Source: Ruminococcus sp. UBA7013 (GTDB taxonomy: Bacteria > Bacillota > Clostridia > Oscillospirales > Ruminococcaceae). Taken from it: a stretch of 30,837 nt of DNA. The stretch spans positions 1 to 30,837 of the forward strand of contig DJXD01000116.1 in assembly GCA_002449585.1 (NCBI GenBank), read 5' to 3'. The position numbers were made by a program, and so were the translations under genes. Under the pieces are notes generated by a model, which worked only from the letters and a program-made list of their open reading frames with translations, had not been told where the DNA came from and searched no databases. Positions 22,680-30,660 of the stretch are shown here, piece after piece (within the stretch, counting starts at the first letter, position 1; each line of letters opens with the position of its first letter).

Positions 22680-24790
22680 GATAATGCGCTCCTTTCAGAT
22701 GTATAAACCTGTTCCGGATGATTTCCGGCTTCGGGTGTGAATCCTGCACTTGTTTTGCAGATAAATTTATCCAACAGCAGGAACAAAGACGGGAGAACCG
22801 TCAATACAATAATCATAGATACAATCGCACCTCTGGAAAGCAACATACACAGAGAGGAAATCATGCCAATTTCAGAAGAGAAAGCGACTCCGATCGTTGC
22901 GGCAAAAAAGCCAAGTGCGGAAACCATGACAGATTTAATAGATGTCAACAATGCAATGCTAACTGCTTCATGCTTCTCTTTTCCTGCATGACGCTCTGCC
23001 CGATATCTTGTTGTCATTAAAATGGCATAATCAACCGTCGCACCGAGCTGGATTGTTCCAATTACAACGGATGCAACAAATGGAAGTGTATCACCAAGAT
23101 AATAAGCCATGCCTAAATTAATCATGATCGCCAGTTCAATCACTGCTACCAGAATGAATGGCAATGTGACAGAACGGAATGTGAATGCAATGATTAAAAA
23201 GATAACAGCAATTGACATGATACTAACTGTACTAAAATCATGATTTGTAATCTCAATCAAATCTTTTGTAGCAGGTGCTTCACCGATCAACATGCTTTTC
23301 TGATCATAATTTCTAGCAATCTGTGCGAGCTTTTCAACCTGTGCATTCACTTCATCAGAAGCTACTTTATAATCAGAACCGATCATCATCAATTGCCAGT
23401 CACCGCTTTTCAGCTTTGCCTTTGCTTCTTCCGGAATAATCTCCTCTGGAACGGCCGTACCAACAATAGAATTAAAACTCAGCGTAAATTCAACGCCATC
23501 CACTTCTTTCATTTCATTCAGCATTTTATTAACAGTTTTGGCATCCAAATCAGAACTTGCAAGAAGCATGTGAGTGCTGTTCATGCCATATTCTTCAGAA
23601 AGCTTTGTATTGGCTGTGACACTCGGCAGATAAGCCGGCATAGTGCTGTCAAGATTATAATATACATCATAATTCTTATATCCATACAATGCAGGGAATA
23701 ATAATACCAAACCAATTGTCAGGAACATCACTGCATGATCAATAATAAATTTTGAAACATGATGAAATTCCGGAATAAAATCTTTATGAGAAGTCTTTTC
23801 AATAGCTTTATCAAAAATCAAAATCATTGCCGGGAGGGCAGTTACACAGGAAATCACACCAAATATAACGCCTTTCGCCATTACAATCCCCATATCCAGG
23901 CCGATTTTAAAGCTCATAAAGCACATCGCTAAGAATCCGGCGACTGTTGTAAAAGAACTGCTGACAACAGAACCAACTGTCACAGAAATGGCATGTGCCA
24001 TTGCTTCATTTTTATCTGGATATGTTTTCTGTTGTTCTTTATAGCTATGCCACAGGAAAATAGAATAATCCATTGTGACACCTAACTGCAATACCAGAGC
24101 CAATGCCTGTGTCATGAAAGAAATTTCTCCAAAGAAGAAATTTGTGCCTAAATTCCATGCAATCGCAAGCCCAATGCTCAGCATGAAAAACAAAGGAATC
24201 AAGAATGTATCCATTGTAACGGCCAGAACCAGACTTGTCAAAACTACAGCTACTACAGCATACATGATGGTTTCACTTTCTGACAGATGTTTCATATCTG
24301 TTGTGATTGCAGACATGCCACTGATAAAGCATTGTTCTGATGTAATCTCTCTCATAGTATCAATCGCAGCAAGTGTACCGTCCGCAGATGTTGTATCATC
24401 AAAGAAAACAATCATCATGGTAGTATCTCCGGAATTAAAAAAATCATAATATTTTTCCGGGAGAATTTCTTTTGGTACAGAAATATCTGCTAAAGAATCA
24501 TACCAAAGCACTTGGGCAACATGATCTACAGATTCTATTTTCTCTTTGACTTTTTCAACATCCTTATCTGGCATACCCTCAACAATCACGAATGAGAAGC
24601 CGCCTTTTCCAAATTCATCTTTTAGAATATCCTGCCCCTTCATCGTTTCAATATCTTCCGGCAGGTAAGAAAGCAGATCATAATTCACTCTTGTATTCAG
24701 ATAGCCGAATGCAGAAGGAATCAGCATTAATACTGCAATGATCAGAATCAGAACTTTATTTTTCACAACTGTTTCGCCGAATTTCAGCAT
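22676..24790 (-). CDS. MMPL/RND-family exporter
   Basis: A proton-driven membrane exporter of the MMPL type, 704 residues with twelve predicted membrane helices in two halves and two extracytoplasmic domains (about 35-180 and 370-520). Helices 4 and 10 carry GVTMDYSIFLWHSY and GATVDYAILMTTRY, the GxxxDY motifs whose Asp-Tyr pairs carry protons in MmpL3-like transporters. An LGMAYYLGD turn and a charged loop (YRAERHAGKEKHEAV) follow. The frame opens at a TTG (24796), but ATG 24790 with AAAGGG upstream is preferred. It is co-translated with the heptad-repeat gene. In Gram-positives, MMPL proteins move lipids, lipopeptides or antimicrobial compounds; the cargo here is unknown. Confidence 0.92.
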   Translation of the reverse strand: MLKFGETVVKNKVLILIIAVLMLIPSAFGYLNTRVNYDLLSYLPEDIETMKGQDILKDEFGKGGFSFVIVEGMPDKDVEKVKEKIESVDHVAQVLWYDSLADISVPKEILPEKYYDFFNSGDTTMMIVFFDDTTSADGTLAAIDTMREITSEQCFISGMSAITTDMKHLSESETIMYAVVAVVLTSLVLAVTMDTFLIPLFFMLSIGLAIAWNLGTNFFFGEISFMTQALALVLQLGVTMDYSIFLWHSYKEQQKTYPDKNEAMAHAISVTVGSVVSSSFTTVAGFLAMCFMSFKIGLDMGIVMAKGVIFGVISCVTALPAMILIFDKAIEKTSHKDFIPEFHHVSKFIIDHAVMFLTIGLVLLFPALYGYKNYDVYYNLDSTMPAYLPSVTANTKLSEEYGMNSTHMLLASSDLDAKTVNKMLNEMKEVDGVEFTLSFNSIVGTAVPEEIIPEEAKAKLKSGDWQLMMIGSDYKVASDEVNAQVEKLAQIARNYDQKSMLIGEAPATKDLIEITNHDFSTVSIMSIAVIFLIIAFTFRSVTLPFILVAVIELAIMINLGMAYYLGDTLPFVASVVIGTIQLGATVDYAILMTTRYRAERHAGKEKHEAVSIALLTSIKSVMVSALGFFAATIGVAFSSEIGMISSLCMLLSRGAIVSMIIVLTVLPSLFLLLDKFICKTSAGFTPEAGNHPEQVYTSERSALS

Positions 24791-24824
24791 ATCCAACTCA
24801 CCCTTTCGATTAGCTTGTAATTTT

Positions 24825-24853
24825 ATTATATTCTAAAACTGACCATTAGTCAA
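24825..24853 (-). promoter_or_regulatory. Sigma-A promoter of the MMPL/heptad-repeat operon
   Basis: Minus strand TTGACT (24853-24848), 17-nt spacer, TATAAT (24830-24825). Operator 1 (24840-24852) covers the -35 box and part of the spacer, so a bound repressor would block polymerase. Confidence 0.88.
24840..24852. promoter_or_regulatory. Operator 1 (imperfect TGACCA/TGGTCA palindrome)
   Basis: TGACCATTAGTCA: one arm is exact and the other has one mismatch. It overlaps the MMPL -35 box. Confidence 0.7.
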
Positions 24854-24872
24854 TAGGTTTTTCTAAAAAATA

Positions 24873-24885
24873 TGACCAGTGGTCA
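24873..24885. promoter_or_regulatory. Operator 2 (perfect palindrome)
   Basis: TGACCAGTGGTCA is a perfect 13-bp inverted repeat, extended to 15 bp by flanking A/T. It lies between the two divergent promoters, 33 bp from operator 1 start to start. Confidence 0.85.
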
Positions 24886-24925
24886 TTATTTTGTATACCT
24901 GCACAAATCTGCACAATGAAATTTA

Positions 24926-24938
24926 TGACTTTTGGTCA
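24926..24938. promoter_or_regulatory. Operator 3 (half-degenerate)
   Basis: TGACTTTTGGTCA, with the right arm exact and the left arm degenerate. It is 11 bp upstream of the TetR-gene -35 box, consistent with weaker autoregulation. Confidence 0.6.
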
Positions 24939-24949
24939 ATTTTTTACGC

Positions 24950-24978
24950 TTGACATACTATTATTTTTGCTGTATAAT
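24950..24978 (+). promoter_or_regulatory. Consensus sigma-A promoter of the TetR gene
   Basis: TTGACA (24950-24955), 17-nt spacer, TATAAT (24973-24978), a perfect consensus promoter. Confidence 0.9.
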
Positions 24979-25038
24979 AAAAATATAAAAAATTACTTTT
25001 TGTATGATCTGCACAAAAACAGAAAGGCTGTGAACTAT

Positions 25039-25647
25039 ATGGGAAAACTGGAGACCAATAAACAACTCAAAGAGAATTCTCTCCTCAATACTGCCTTTGA
25101 ATTTTTTACAACAAAGGGATTTAGCAAAACTTCTATTTCCGATATTGTCGGAAATGCTGGTGTTGCCAAGGGAACATTTTATTTATATTTCAAAGACAAG
25201 TATGATATTCGCAATAGATTGATCTGTCATAAATCCGGGCAACTCTTTCAGAATGCTATACAGAAGCTCGAAGCCCGTCCGGATCTGGAAACCCTCTCTT
25301 TTGAGGATAAAATGATCTGCATGATAGATTATATCATCAATCAGCTGAATGAAAATCAATCACTCCTGACATTTATTTCTAAAAATCTGAGCTGGGGTGT
25401 ATTCAAAAATGCGCTGACCAGTCCCATCTCTGATGATGGTGTGAAATTTTCAGACATGTATCACAAAATGCTGGCAGATGCGCCGTATACTTTCCGTGAA
25501 CCTGAAATTATGCTTTTCCTGATTGTGGAACTGGTATCAGGTGCTTGTTATTCTTCTATTCTTTACCAAGAGCCATGCACACTGGAACAGCTGAAACCGC
25601 ATTTATATTCCTCCATCCGGCTGATTATTCAAGAACATCATGATTAA
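25039..25647 (+). CDS. TetR-family transcriptional repressor
   Basis: A 202-residue repressor. The N-terminal TetR DNA-binding domain contains LLNTAFEFFTTKGFSKTSISDIVGNAGVAKGTFYLYFKDKYDI, a very typical three-helix block. The C-terminal ligand or dimer domain is all-helical with no recognised motif. The frame is open upstream to 24916, but that region contains the promoter. ATG 25039 starts the conserved part and has AGAAAGG 11 nt upstream. It is divergent from the MMPL operon and surrounded by three matching operators, so it is the likely regulator of that operon and perhaps of itself. Confidence 0.93.
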   Translation: MGKLETNKQLKENSLLNTAFEFFTTKGFSKTSISDIVGNAGVAKGTFYLYFKDKYDIRNRLICHKSGQLFQNAIQKLEARPDLETLSFEDKMICMIDYIINQLNENQSLLTFISKNLSWGVFKNALTSPISDDGVKFSDMYHKMLADAPYTFREPEIMLFLIVELVSGACYSSILYQEPCTLEQLKPHLYSSIRLIIQEHHD

Positions 25648-25650
25648 AAA

Positions 25651-25675
25651 AAAGCACCTTTTCAGGGTGCTTTTT
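25651..25675. terminator. Bidirectional terminator shared by TetR and acyltransferase genes
   Basis: AAAGCACC and GGGTGCTTT pair around a 6-nt loop, with T-runs on both strands. The stop codon of the acyltransferase gene (25664-25662) sits in the loop, so the end of that gene is part of the terminator. Confidence 0.92.
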
Positions 25676-26804
25676 CAGGATTTTCCGGCTTCAAAAGATA
25701 TTTATGCACTTTCGGCCATAACAAAGCAATTTTACTATAAAACAATTCCATAAGAACAGAGCTGATCAAAGAAAGCACTGTCAAAATCAACAGATCCATC
25801 CAGACACTTCTCGTCAAATACACAATTTTTGTAACCGGAACATAATAATAGCAAAAAAACGAATGTATCAACCATATATTTGTACTATGTTTCCCCACAA
25901 AACAAATCATCTTTTTCAGAGGTTTCAGACTTTCAAAAAATACAGATGCAAAAATAGTAAATGCCGCAGCATGAACAATTTCAATCAATTCTCCCATAAT
26001 ATACGATCTGACATATAAAACGCCCATACAGCCTAGCAGTCCAATCAGCCCACTGAAACGATATTTTGACAGCATGGCTTTATATTCTCCTAGCTTATGA
26101 TATTTGGCAAATACAATTCCTGCATAAAATGCGCTCGTGGCACTTCCTGGACAAAGAAATCTTGCAAAATAAAAATTATTCCTGATCGAGGAAAAACAGG
26201 AAATCCCTCCGATTCCCGGAAATATATCCCGGATCAAAACATCCACTAAAAATGCAATAAATAAATCCAGCACAAAATTCTGATTTTTTCTGATCGCCAT
26301 ACAAAATAGCAATCCCATCGGCAACACACACAGATAAGCCGCAAAAAACCACCATTCGCCATTGAGACTATCTGATAATCCTAACACATTCGCTAAAATC
26401 ACTTTCACAAAAGTTTGTTTATCATCCATGATAGCAAATCTACCATGAATCCAGGCAGGTGCGGTTTCCGGATCGAAAAGCAGGAGCACAATAGGAATAA
26501 AAATCACAAATACTTTCCAATAGCTTTTATATAATGCAAATACGCTTTCTTTCAGACGGAATTTATCTGCACTCCATCGCATATATACCCCATATCCGCC
26601 TAAAAATAGAAAAATAGCTACACATAATCTTGATGCTATTGCCAGCCGACCAAGATATCCTTTTTCTGTAAAATCCTTCCAAAGCGAAACAAAACCTTCA
26701 AATCCTTGCGGATAACGTTCTGAAAATCCGGCCAGATGATGCATCAGCATCATAATCACAGCAATCCCTTTAACTGCTTTTGTATCCTCTCTTGTAAACA
26801 TCAT
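25662..26804 (-). CDS. Acyltransferase family 3 membrane protein
   Basis: An integral-membrane acyltransferase of 380 residues, with about ten hydrophobic segments. The opening TKAVKGIAVIMMLMHHLAGF matches the conserved first helix of acyltransferase-3 proteins (the His of the RxxxxxxVxxxHx region), and LNGEWWFFAAYL and STNIWLIHSFFCYYY match later parts. These enzymes O-acetylate surface sugars or lipids; the acceptor here is unknown. The frame is open to 26861, but that position is the promoter -35 box. ATG 26804 with GAAAGGA upstream is chosen. It is a single-gene unit. Confidence 0.85.
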   Translation of the reverse strand: MMFTREDTKAVKGIAVIMMLMHHLAGFSERYPQGFEGFVSLWKDFTEKGYLGRLAIASRLCVAIFLFLGGYGVYMRWSADKFRLKESVFALYKSYWKVFVIFIPIVLLLFDPETAPAWIHGRFAIMDDKQTFVKVILANVLGLSDSLNGEWWFFAAYLCVLPMGLLFCMAIRKNQNFVLDLFIAFLVDVLIRDIFPGIGGISCFSSIRNNFYFARFLCPGSATSAFYAGIVFAKYHKLGEYKAMLSKYRFSGLIGLLGCMGVLYVRSYIMGELIEIVHAAAFTIFASVFFESLKPLKKMICFVGKHSTNIWLIHSFFCYYYVPVTKIVYLTRSVWMDLLILTVLSLISSVLMELFYSKIALLWPKVHKYLLKPENPEKAP

Positions 26805-26832
26805 TTTTTCCTTTCTATTTGACAGTAAAAAA

Positions 26833-26861
26833 ATTATAACATAAAAATCAGATCTTGTCAA
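26833..26861 (-). promoter_or_regulatory. Consensus sigma-A promoter of the acyltransferase gene
   Basis: Minus strand TTGACA (26861-26856), 17-nt spacer, TATAAT (26838-26833). Confidence 0.9.
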
Positions 26862-26871
26862 CTAGAACAGC

Positions 26872-26903
26872 AAAAAAAATTCCCCTCCAGCTATGAAGGG
26901 GAA
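26872..26903 (-). terminator. Terminator after hydG
   Basis: Minus strand TTCCCCT pairs with AGGGGAA, followed by about eight T. It lies just past the hydG stop and next to the acyltransferase promoter. Confidence 0.92.
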
Positions 26904-26910
26904 ATATTCA

Positions 26911-28326
26911 TCAAAATCTGAAATCACGACTGCCGTTCTTAATCTTTTCCAGATATTCAACCGTTTTGGTACGTACTTTTTCATTGGGAATATTTATCAA
27001 TTCAGACTGAATCAGCTTTTCTCCAACGGATTTCGTCTCAGGAGATGCATAATCTTCCAGATATTCCTGTAATGTCATCAATGCATTCGGATGACAGCAG
27101 TTCAGAATCTGCCGGGATTTGCACAACTGCATGAATCTGTCTCCCGTTCTTCCGGCTCTATAGCAGGCAGTGCAGAAAGAAGGAATAAATTCCCCTTCCA
27201 TCAGCCATTTCACAACTTCATCAAGCGTTCTCTGATCAGAAACATCAAACTGCTCTGTATCATGCGGACGCTCTTCTTCTGTATAACCACCGACAGAAGT
27301 TCTTGAACCGCCGCTGATCTGCGAAATGCCGAGACGCAATGCCATTGCACGAACTTTTTCTGATTCACGAGTGGAAATAATCATACCCGTATAGGGCACG
27401 GCTACACGAATACATGCAATGATTTTTGCAAAAATTTCATCAGAAATAGAATTATCAAAAGCTGTGGGATCAATATCATCTGCATGTTTTACACGAGGAA
27501 CACTGATTGTATGAGGGCCTACCCCCTGCACTGCTTCAAGATGCTCTGCATGCATCAGAAGCCCAGCGAATTCATAACGATACATCTCCAGACCAAACAG
27601 CACACCAAGACCAACATCATCAATTCCGCCTTCCATGGCTCTGTCCATCGCTTCAGTATGATAAGCATAATCATGCTTAGGGCCTGTGGGATGAAGCTCT
27701 TCATAGCTCTTTTTATGATAAGTCTCCTGGAATAAAATATACGTCCCAATGCCTGCCTCTTTCAGCTTTCTGTAATTCTCTACAGTCGTTGCGGCAATGT
27801 TCACATTCACCCGGCGAATGTCTCCGTTTTTATGATGAATGCTATAAATCGTCTGAATGCTCTCCAGAATATACTCAATCGGATTATTTTTAGGATCTTC
27901 ACCAGCTTCAATGGCAAGACGCTTATGCCCCATATCCTGCAAAGCAATGACTTCTGCCCTGATTTCCTCCTGTGTGAGCTTCTTCCGGGCAATATGCTTA
28001 TTCTTCATGTGATACGGACAATACAGACAACCATTGATGCAATAATTAGACAGATACAGCGGAGCAAACATGACAATTCTGTTTCCATAAAAATCTTTTT
28101 TGATCTGCTCCGCCAGCTGACAGACTTTCTGATTGAGATCTTCTTCTTCACAGGCAAGGAGTACACTCGCCTCCCGATGCGTCAGCCCTTTGTATTGAGC
28201 CGCTTTCTCAAGAATGGCTGTAATTAACTCACGATCATGCTTATGTTCATCCGCATAAGTGAGGGTAGCAAGAATTTCTTCATCTGAAATAAACTCTTCT
28301 GCTTTCATAGATTTGGGATCATACAT
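26911..28326 (-). CDS. hydG: [FeFe]-hydrogenase maturase, radical-SAM HydG
   Basis: A tyrosine lyase that splits tyrosine to supply CO and cyanide ligands for the [FeFe]-hydrogenase H-cluster. The radical-SAM cluster motif is CINGCLYC (CxxxCxxC) in LYLSNYCINGCLYCPYH. The second, C-terminal cluster motif is CTAC plus a Cys 23 residues later (CTACYRAGRTGDRFM ... NCC), which distinguishes HydG from ThiH and NocL. Length 471 is normal. The frame extends upstream to 28350, but GGAGG 9 nt before ATG 28326 supports that start. HydE, HydF and the hydrogenase are not in the window. Confidence 0.96.
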   Translation of the reverse strand: MYDPKSMKAEEFISDEEILATLTYADEHKHDRELITAILEKAAQYKGLTHREASVLLACEEEDLNQKVCQLAEQIKKDFYGNRIVMFAPLYLSNYCINGCLYCPYHMKNKHIARKKLTQEEIRAEVIALQDMGHKRLAIEAGEDPKNNPIEYILESIQTIYSIHHKNGDIRRVNVNIAATTVENYRKLKEAGIGTYILFQETYHKKSYEELHPTGPKHDYAYHTEAMDRAMEGGIDDVGLGVLFGLEMYRYEFAGLLMHAEHLEAVQGVGPHTISVPRVKHADDIDPTAFDNSISDEIFAKIIACIRVAVPYTGMIISTRESEKVRAMALRLGISQISGGSRTSVGGYTEEERPHDTEQFDVSDQRTLDEVVKWLMEGEFIPSFCTACYRAGRTGDRFMQLCKSRQILNCCHPNALMTLQEYLEDYASPETKSVGEKLIQSELINIPNEKVRTKTVEYLEKIKNGSRDFRF

Positions 28327-28475
28327 AAAAAAATACCTCCTAACTGGCACAGATTTTCATACAGGCACAGCAAGAGGATTTTACTTCTGTACTTCCGCCT
28401 GAAAAAAATGCAGCGTCAGATATGTCAGAATATTAAAAATTTTGGGTTTTGCTGTCAGATAACTTTCAGCTCAAC
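28327..28475 (-). promoter_or_regulatory. Long 5' leader of hydG
   Basis: About 150 nt between the predicted transcription start and the ATG, longer than other leaders here. TATCTGAC occurs twice (the second reads ATCTGACGCTGC against ATCTGACAGC), and CTGTGCC occurs twice near the ribosome site. No known riboswitch or terminator is recognised. Confidence 0.35.
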
Positions 28476-28481
28476 AAAACT

Positions 28482-28510
28482 ATTATAACATATTCAAACT
28501 AAAAAGTCAA
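28482..28510 (-). promoter_or_regulatory. Sigma-A promoter of hydG
   Basis: Minus strand TTGACT (28510-28505), 17-nt spacer, TATAAT (28487-28482). Confidence 0.88.
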
Positions 28511-28521
28511 TAGTTTTTAGC

Positions 28522-28547
28522 AAAAATCACAGATCCCTTTTGATTTT
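28522..28547 (-). terminator. Weak AU-rich hairpin after the TIR gene
   Basis: AAAATCA/TGATTTT stem with T's following on the minus strand, about 43 bp past the TIR gene stop. The stem is AU-only apart from one pair, so terminator function is doubtful. Confidence 0.35.
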
Positions 28548-28589
28548 AATATTAGGGGGCAGAGCCTTCTGGAAATGAAGCAGACAGTT

Positions 28590-30524
28590 TCAGAATGTTT
28601 CTGTTTGGACGATTTCGCCGTTTTCGTGAGTGGTGATTTGGGTAACATTTTCATCTTTATCATAGTAAGTAGTTGTGCCGGAAATAAATGCATTATTCTC
28701 CCATACTCCTTTCCGAATGGAGGAACTTCCATCTACATATTTAACAACAGCTGTTGCCTTGCCTTCCCAATTACCATTAGAAAACTCACCTTCATAAACA
28801 GAAACACTGTCATCCCAATTTATAATTGTAGTTTCTCCTTGACCATTCAAAGCTCCATTTGTAAATATGCCTTCATCAGTTGATGACTTTATTCCATATT
28901 CTTGTTCTTCAGAATAATTGGTTATTGATTTTCCTTTACCATTCAAAACGCCATTTTCAAATATACCTTCCTGAAGGAATGAAATTTTGCAATCTACATT
29001 ATCTTCGGGAAAGGTATACTCATATTTTCCTTCTCCATTCCAGTTACTGTCTTTATATCCTCCAGTATATTTCCAATAACCCTGTCCGCTTTCACTTGAT
29101 GTCATCATTTCTTGAACATTTCCCTCATATATGCCATTTGTGAAAGTCCCTTCACCATTTTTAATGACAATGGCATATGTATCACCATTACTATCAGTAT
29201 ATGAGCTTGTGAAATCGCCATTTCCGGAGGGTATGCCGTCGGTGTTGACTTCGCCAGTATATGTGCCTGTATATTTTGAATTTAAAGAATAATTTTCAAT
29301 TGTGATTATTTCGCTGTTTTGCAGTTCCGTTTCTTTTTGGGGTTCTGTTTCAACTTCTTTTGCTACAAAATTTCCATTTTCATCCGTAATCTGAACGCCA
29401 CCTTCATCCCATGCAACAGCCTCCAAAGCAATATAATCAATTTGGTTTGCAGCATCTTTCCAAGAATGTTTTACGCTTTCATCTAATGAAACATCTGCAT
29501 AATTTACAGCATAGAAATCGCCTGCACTGGCATCTTTGGGAAGAGTGAGGAATATTTTGAGCATTGTTGTTTCAAAAGTATAAGTATTTTCGCTTGCCCA
29601 TGCTACCCAAGCAAAAGACTTATCTTCGTTAACGTGAGAAATCATGGTATAATCTTGACTGGTATAATACGTTTCCATTGTACAACGTTTATCACAGGAA
29701 ATCCCCCATTCACAAGCAGTAATACCAGCATTTTTTCTTAGAACTACGTTTAAAGGAACAGTATAATTCATTTCTTTCAGTTCGTTTTCAGTGAGTTTCA
29801 CGGTATCAATATCAAGGTATATTCTTGTTCCATTGGGAATTTCTTTTTCTGTTTCCTCTTCTGTTTCGGGAATACTGGAACTATCCACAACGCTGGAATT
29901 TTCGGCGACAATCACACTATCATCAGGGGATGGGCTGGACTTTTTGCCGGATGATCCACCAATGATAGCCATTCCCACAATCACAACGGCACAAACGGTG
30001 ATAATGATAAACTTTTGATTCTTGACAAAATTCATTGTATTGGCTGGCGATGTAGGTGCGGTGTTCTCTCCGTTATGAATATGCAGTTCATCAATATGCA
30101 TATTATTGGTAATATTAATATTTTGTGATGTTACTAAACTGATTTGATGATATAATTCTTCAAAATTATACTGATTTTTTTTCGGATTTGCTACAATCCA
30201 ATGTGCAACATTGAGATAATACTCAAACGAACCTGTCAAAGGAGTATCATCCATTTTGTAAGGAATGACTTTAACATTTTTTTTAGATTCTGCAAGGCTT
30301 AATTCTCTTGCGACTTGTTCAGACTGTGAACTATTCTCACTATAGAACAGCAGAAACACTTTGCATTCTGCAATTGCCATGCTGATAGAAGCCGCCCAAT
30401 CTGTGCCGGAAATGATGTTTCTCGGGGCAATCCAACATTTCAATCCCTGACTTTCGAGATATTCGCATACTTTGTTAATATATTCCTTATCTTTAGAACT
30501 ATGACTTAAAAATACATCTGACAT
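28590..30524 (-). CDS. TIR-domain membrane protein with cohesin-like region and MORN repeats
   Basis: A 644-residue protein with a striking order. Residues 1-112 form a bacterial TIR domain (DVFLSHSSKDKEY, CWIAPRNIISG, FLLFYSENSSQSEQVARELSLA with Glu74 at the NADase-glutamate position, VIPYKMDD, HWIVA). After a low-complexity stretch there is one membrane helix (172-190), then a Ser/Thr/Glu-rich linker. Residues ~233-380 resemble the cohesin-like beta-sandwich modules of ruminococcal surface proteins (NYTVPLNVVLRKNAGITACEWGISCD ... DYIALEAVAW). Residues ~418-610 hold about five MORN repeats (GTYTGEV..GNGDF, GQGYWKYTGGY..GEGKYEY, GIFENGVLNGKG, GIFTNGALNGQG, YEGEFSNGNWEG). The topology suggests TIR inside and the rest outside. 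A signalling or defence role is plausible but inferred. Confidence 0.85.
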   Translation of the reverse strand: MSDVFLSHSSKDKEYINKVCEYLESQGLKCWIAPRNIISGTDWAASISMAIAECKVFLLFYSENSSQSEQVARELSLAESKKNVKVIPYKMDDTPLTGSFEYYLNVAHWIVANPKKNQYNFEELYHQISLVTSQNINITNNMHIDELHIHNGENTAPTSPANTMNFVKNQKFIIITVCAVVIVGMAIIGGSSGKKSSPSPDDSVIVAENSSVVDSSSIPETEEETEKEIPNGTRIYLDIDTVKLTENELKEMNYTVPLNVVLRKNAGITACEWGISCDKRCTMETYYTSQDYTMISHVNEDKSFAWVAWASENTYTFETTMLKIFLTLPKDASAGDFYAVNYADVSLDESVKHSWKDAANQIDYIALEAVAWDEGGVQITDENGNFVAKEVETEPQKETELQNSEIITIENYSLNSKYTGTYTGEVNTDGIPSGNGDFTSSYTDSNGDTYAIVIKNGEGTFTNGIYEGNVQEMMTSSESGQGYWKYTGGYKDSNWNGEGKYEYTFPEDNVDCKISFLQEGIFENGVLNGKGKSITNYSEEQEYGIKSSTDEGIFTNGALNGQGETTIINWDDSVSVYEGEFSNGNWEGKATAVVKYVDGSSSIRKGVWENNAFISGTTTYYDKDENVTQITTHENGEIVQTETF

Positions 30525-30566
30525 ATTTTAACACCCTTTCAAAAAAATCCACTGCTTTCCATTGCT

Positions 30567-30595
30567 ATAATATCATAATTGCTGGAAAAAGTCAA
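30567..30595 (-). promoter_or_regulatory. Sigma-A promoter of the TIR gene
   Basis: Minus strand TTGACT (30595-30590), 17-nt spacer, TATTAT (30572-30567), then GAAAGGG before the ATG. Confidence 0.85.
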
Positions 30596-30625
30596 TATAT
30601 AATTGCAGATTTTTTTGAAAAGCTA

Positions 30626-30654
30626 TTGAAATATGTCTTTTTTTATGCTATAAT
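30626..30654 (+). promoter_or_regulatory. Strong sigma-A promoter of the structured RNA
   Basis: TTGAAA (30626-30631), 17-nt spacer, TATAAT (30649-30654). Transcription would begin near 30661. No start codon with a ribosome site follows. Confidence 0.85.
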
Positions 30655-30660
30655 GATTGA

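Noticed and set aside
28517..28732. 71-codon minus-strand frame
   Set aside because: It overlaps the end of the TIR gene in another frame with no ribosome site or recognisable content.
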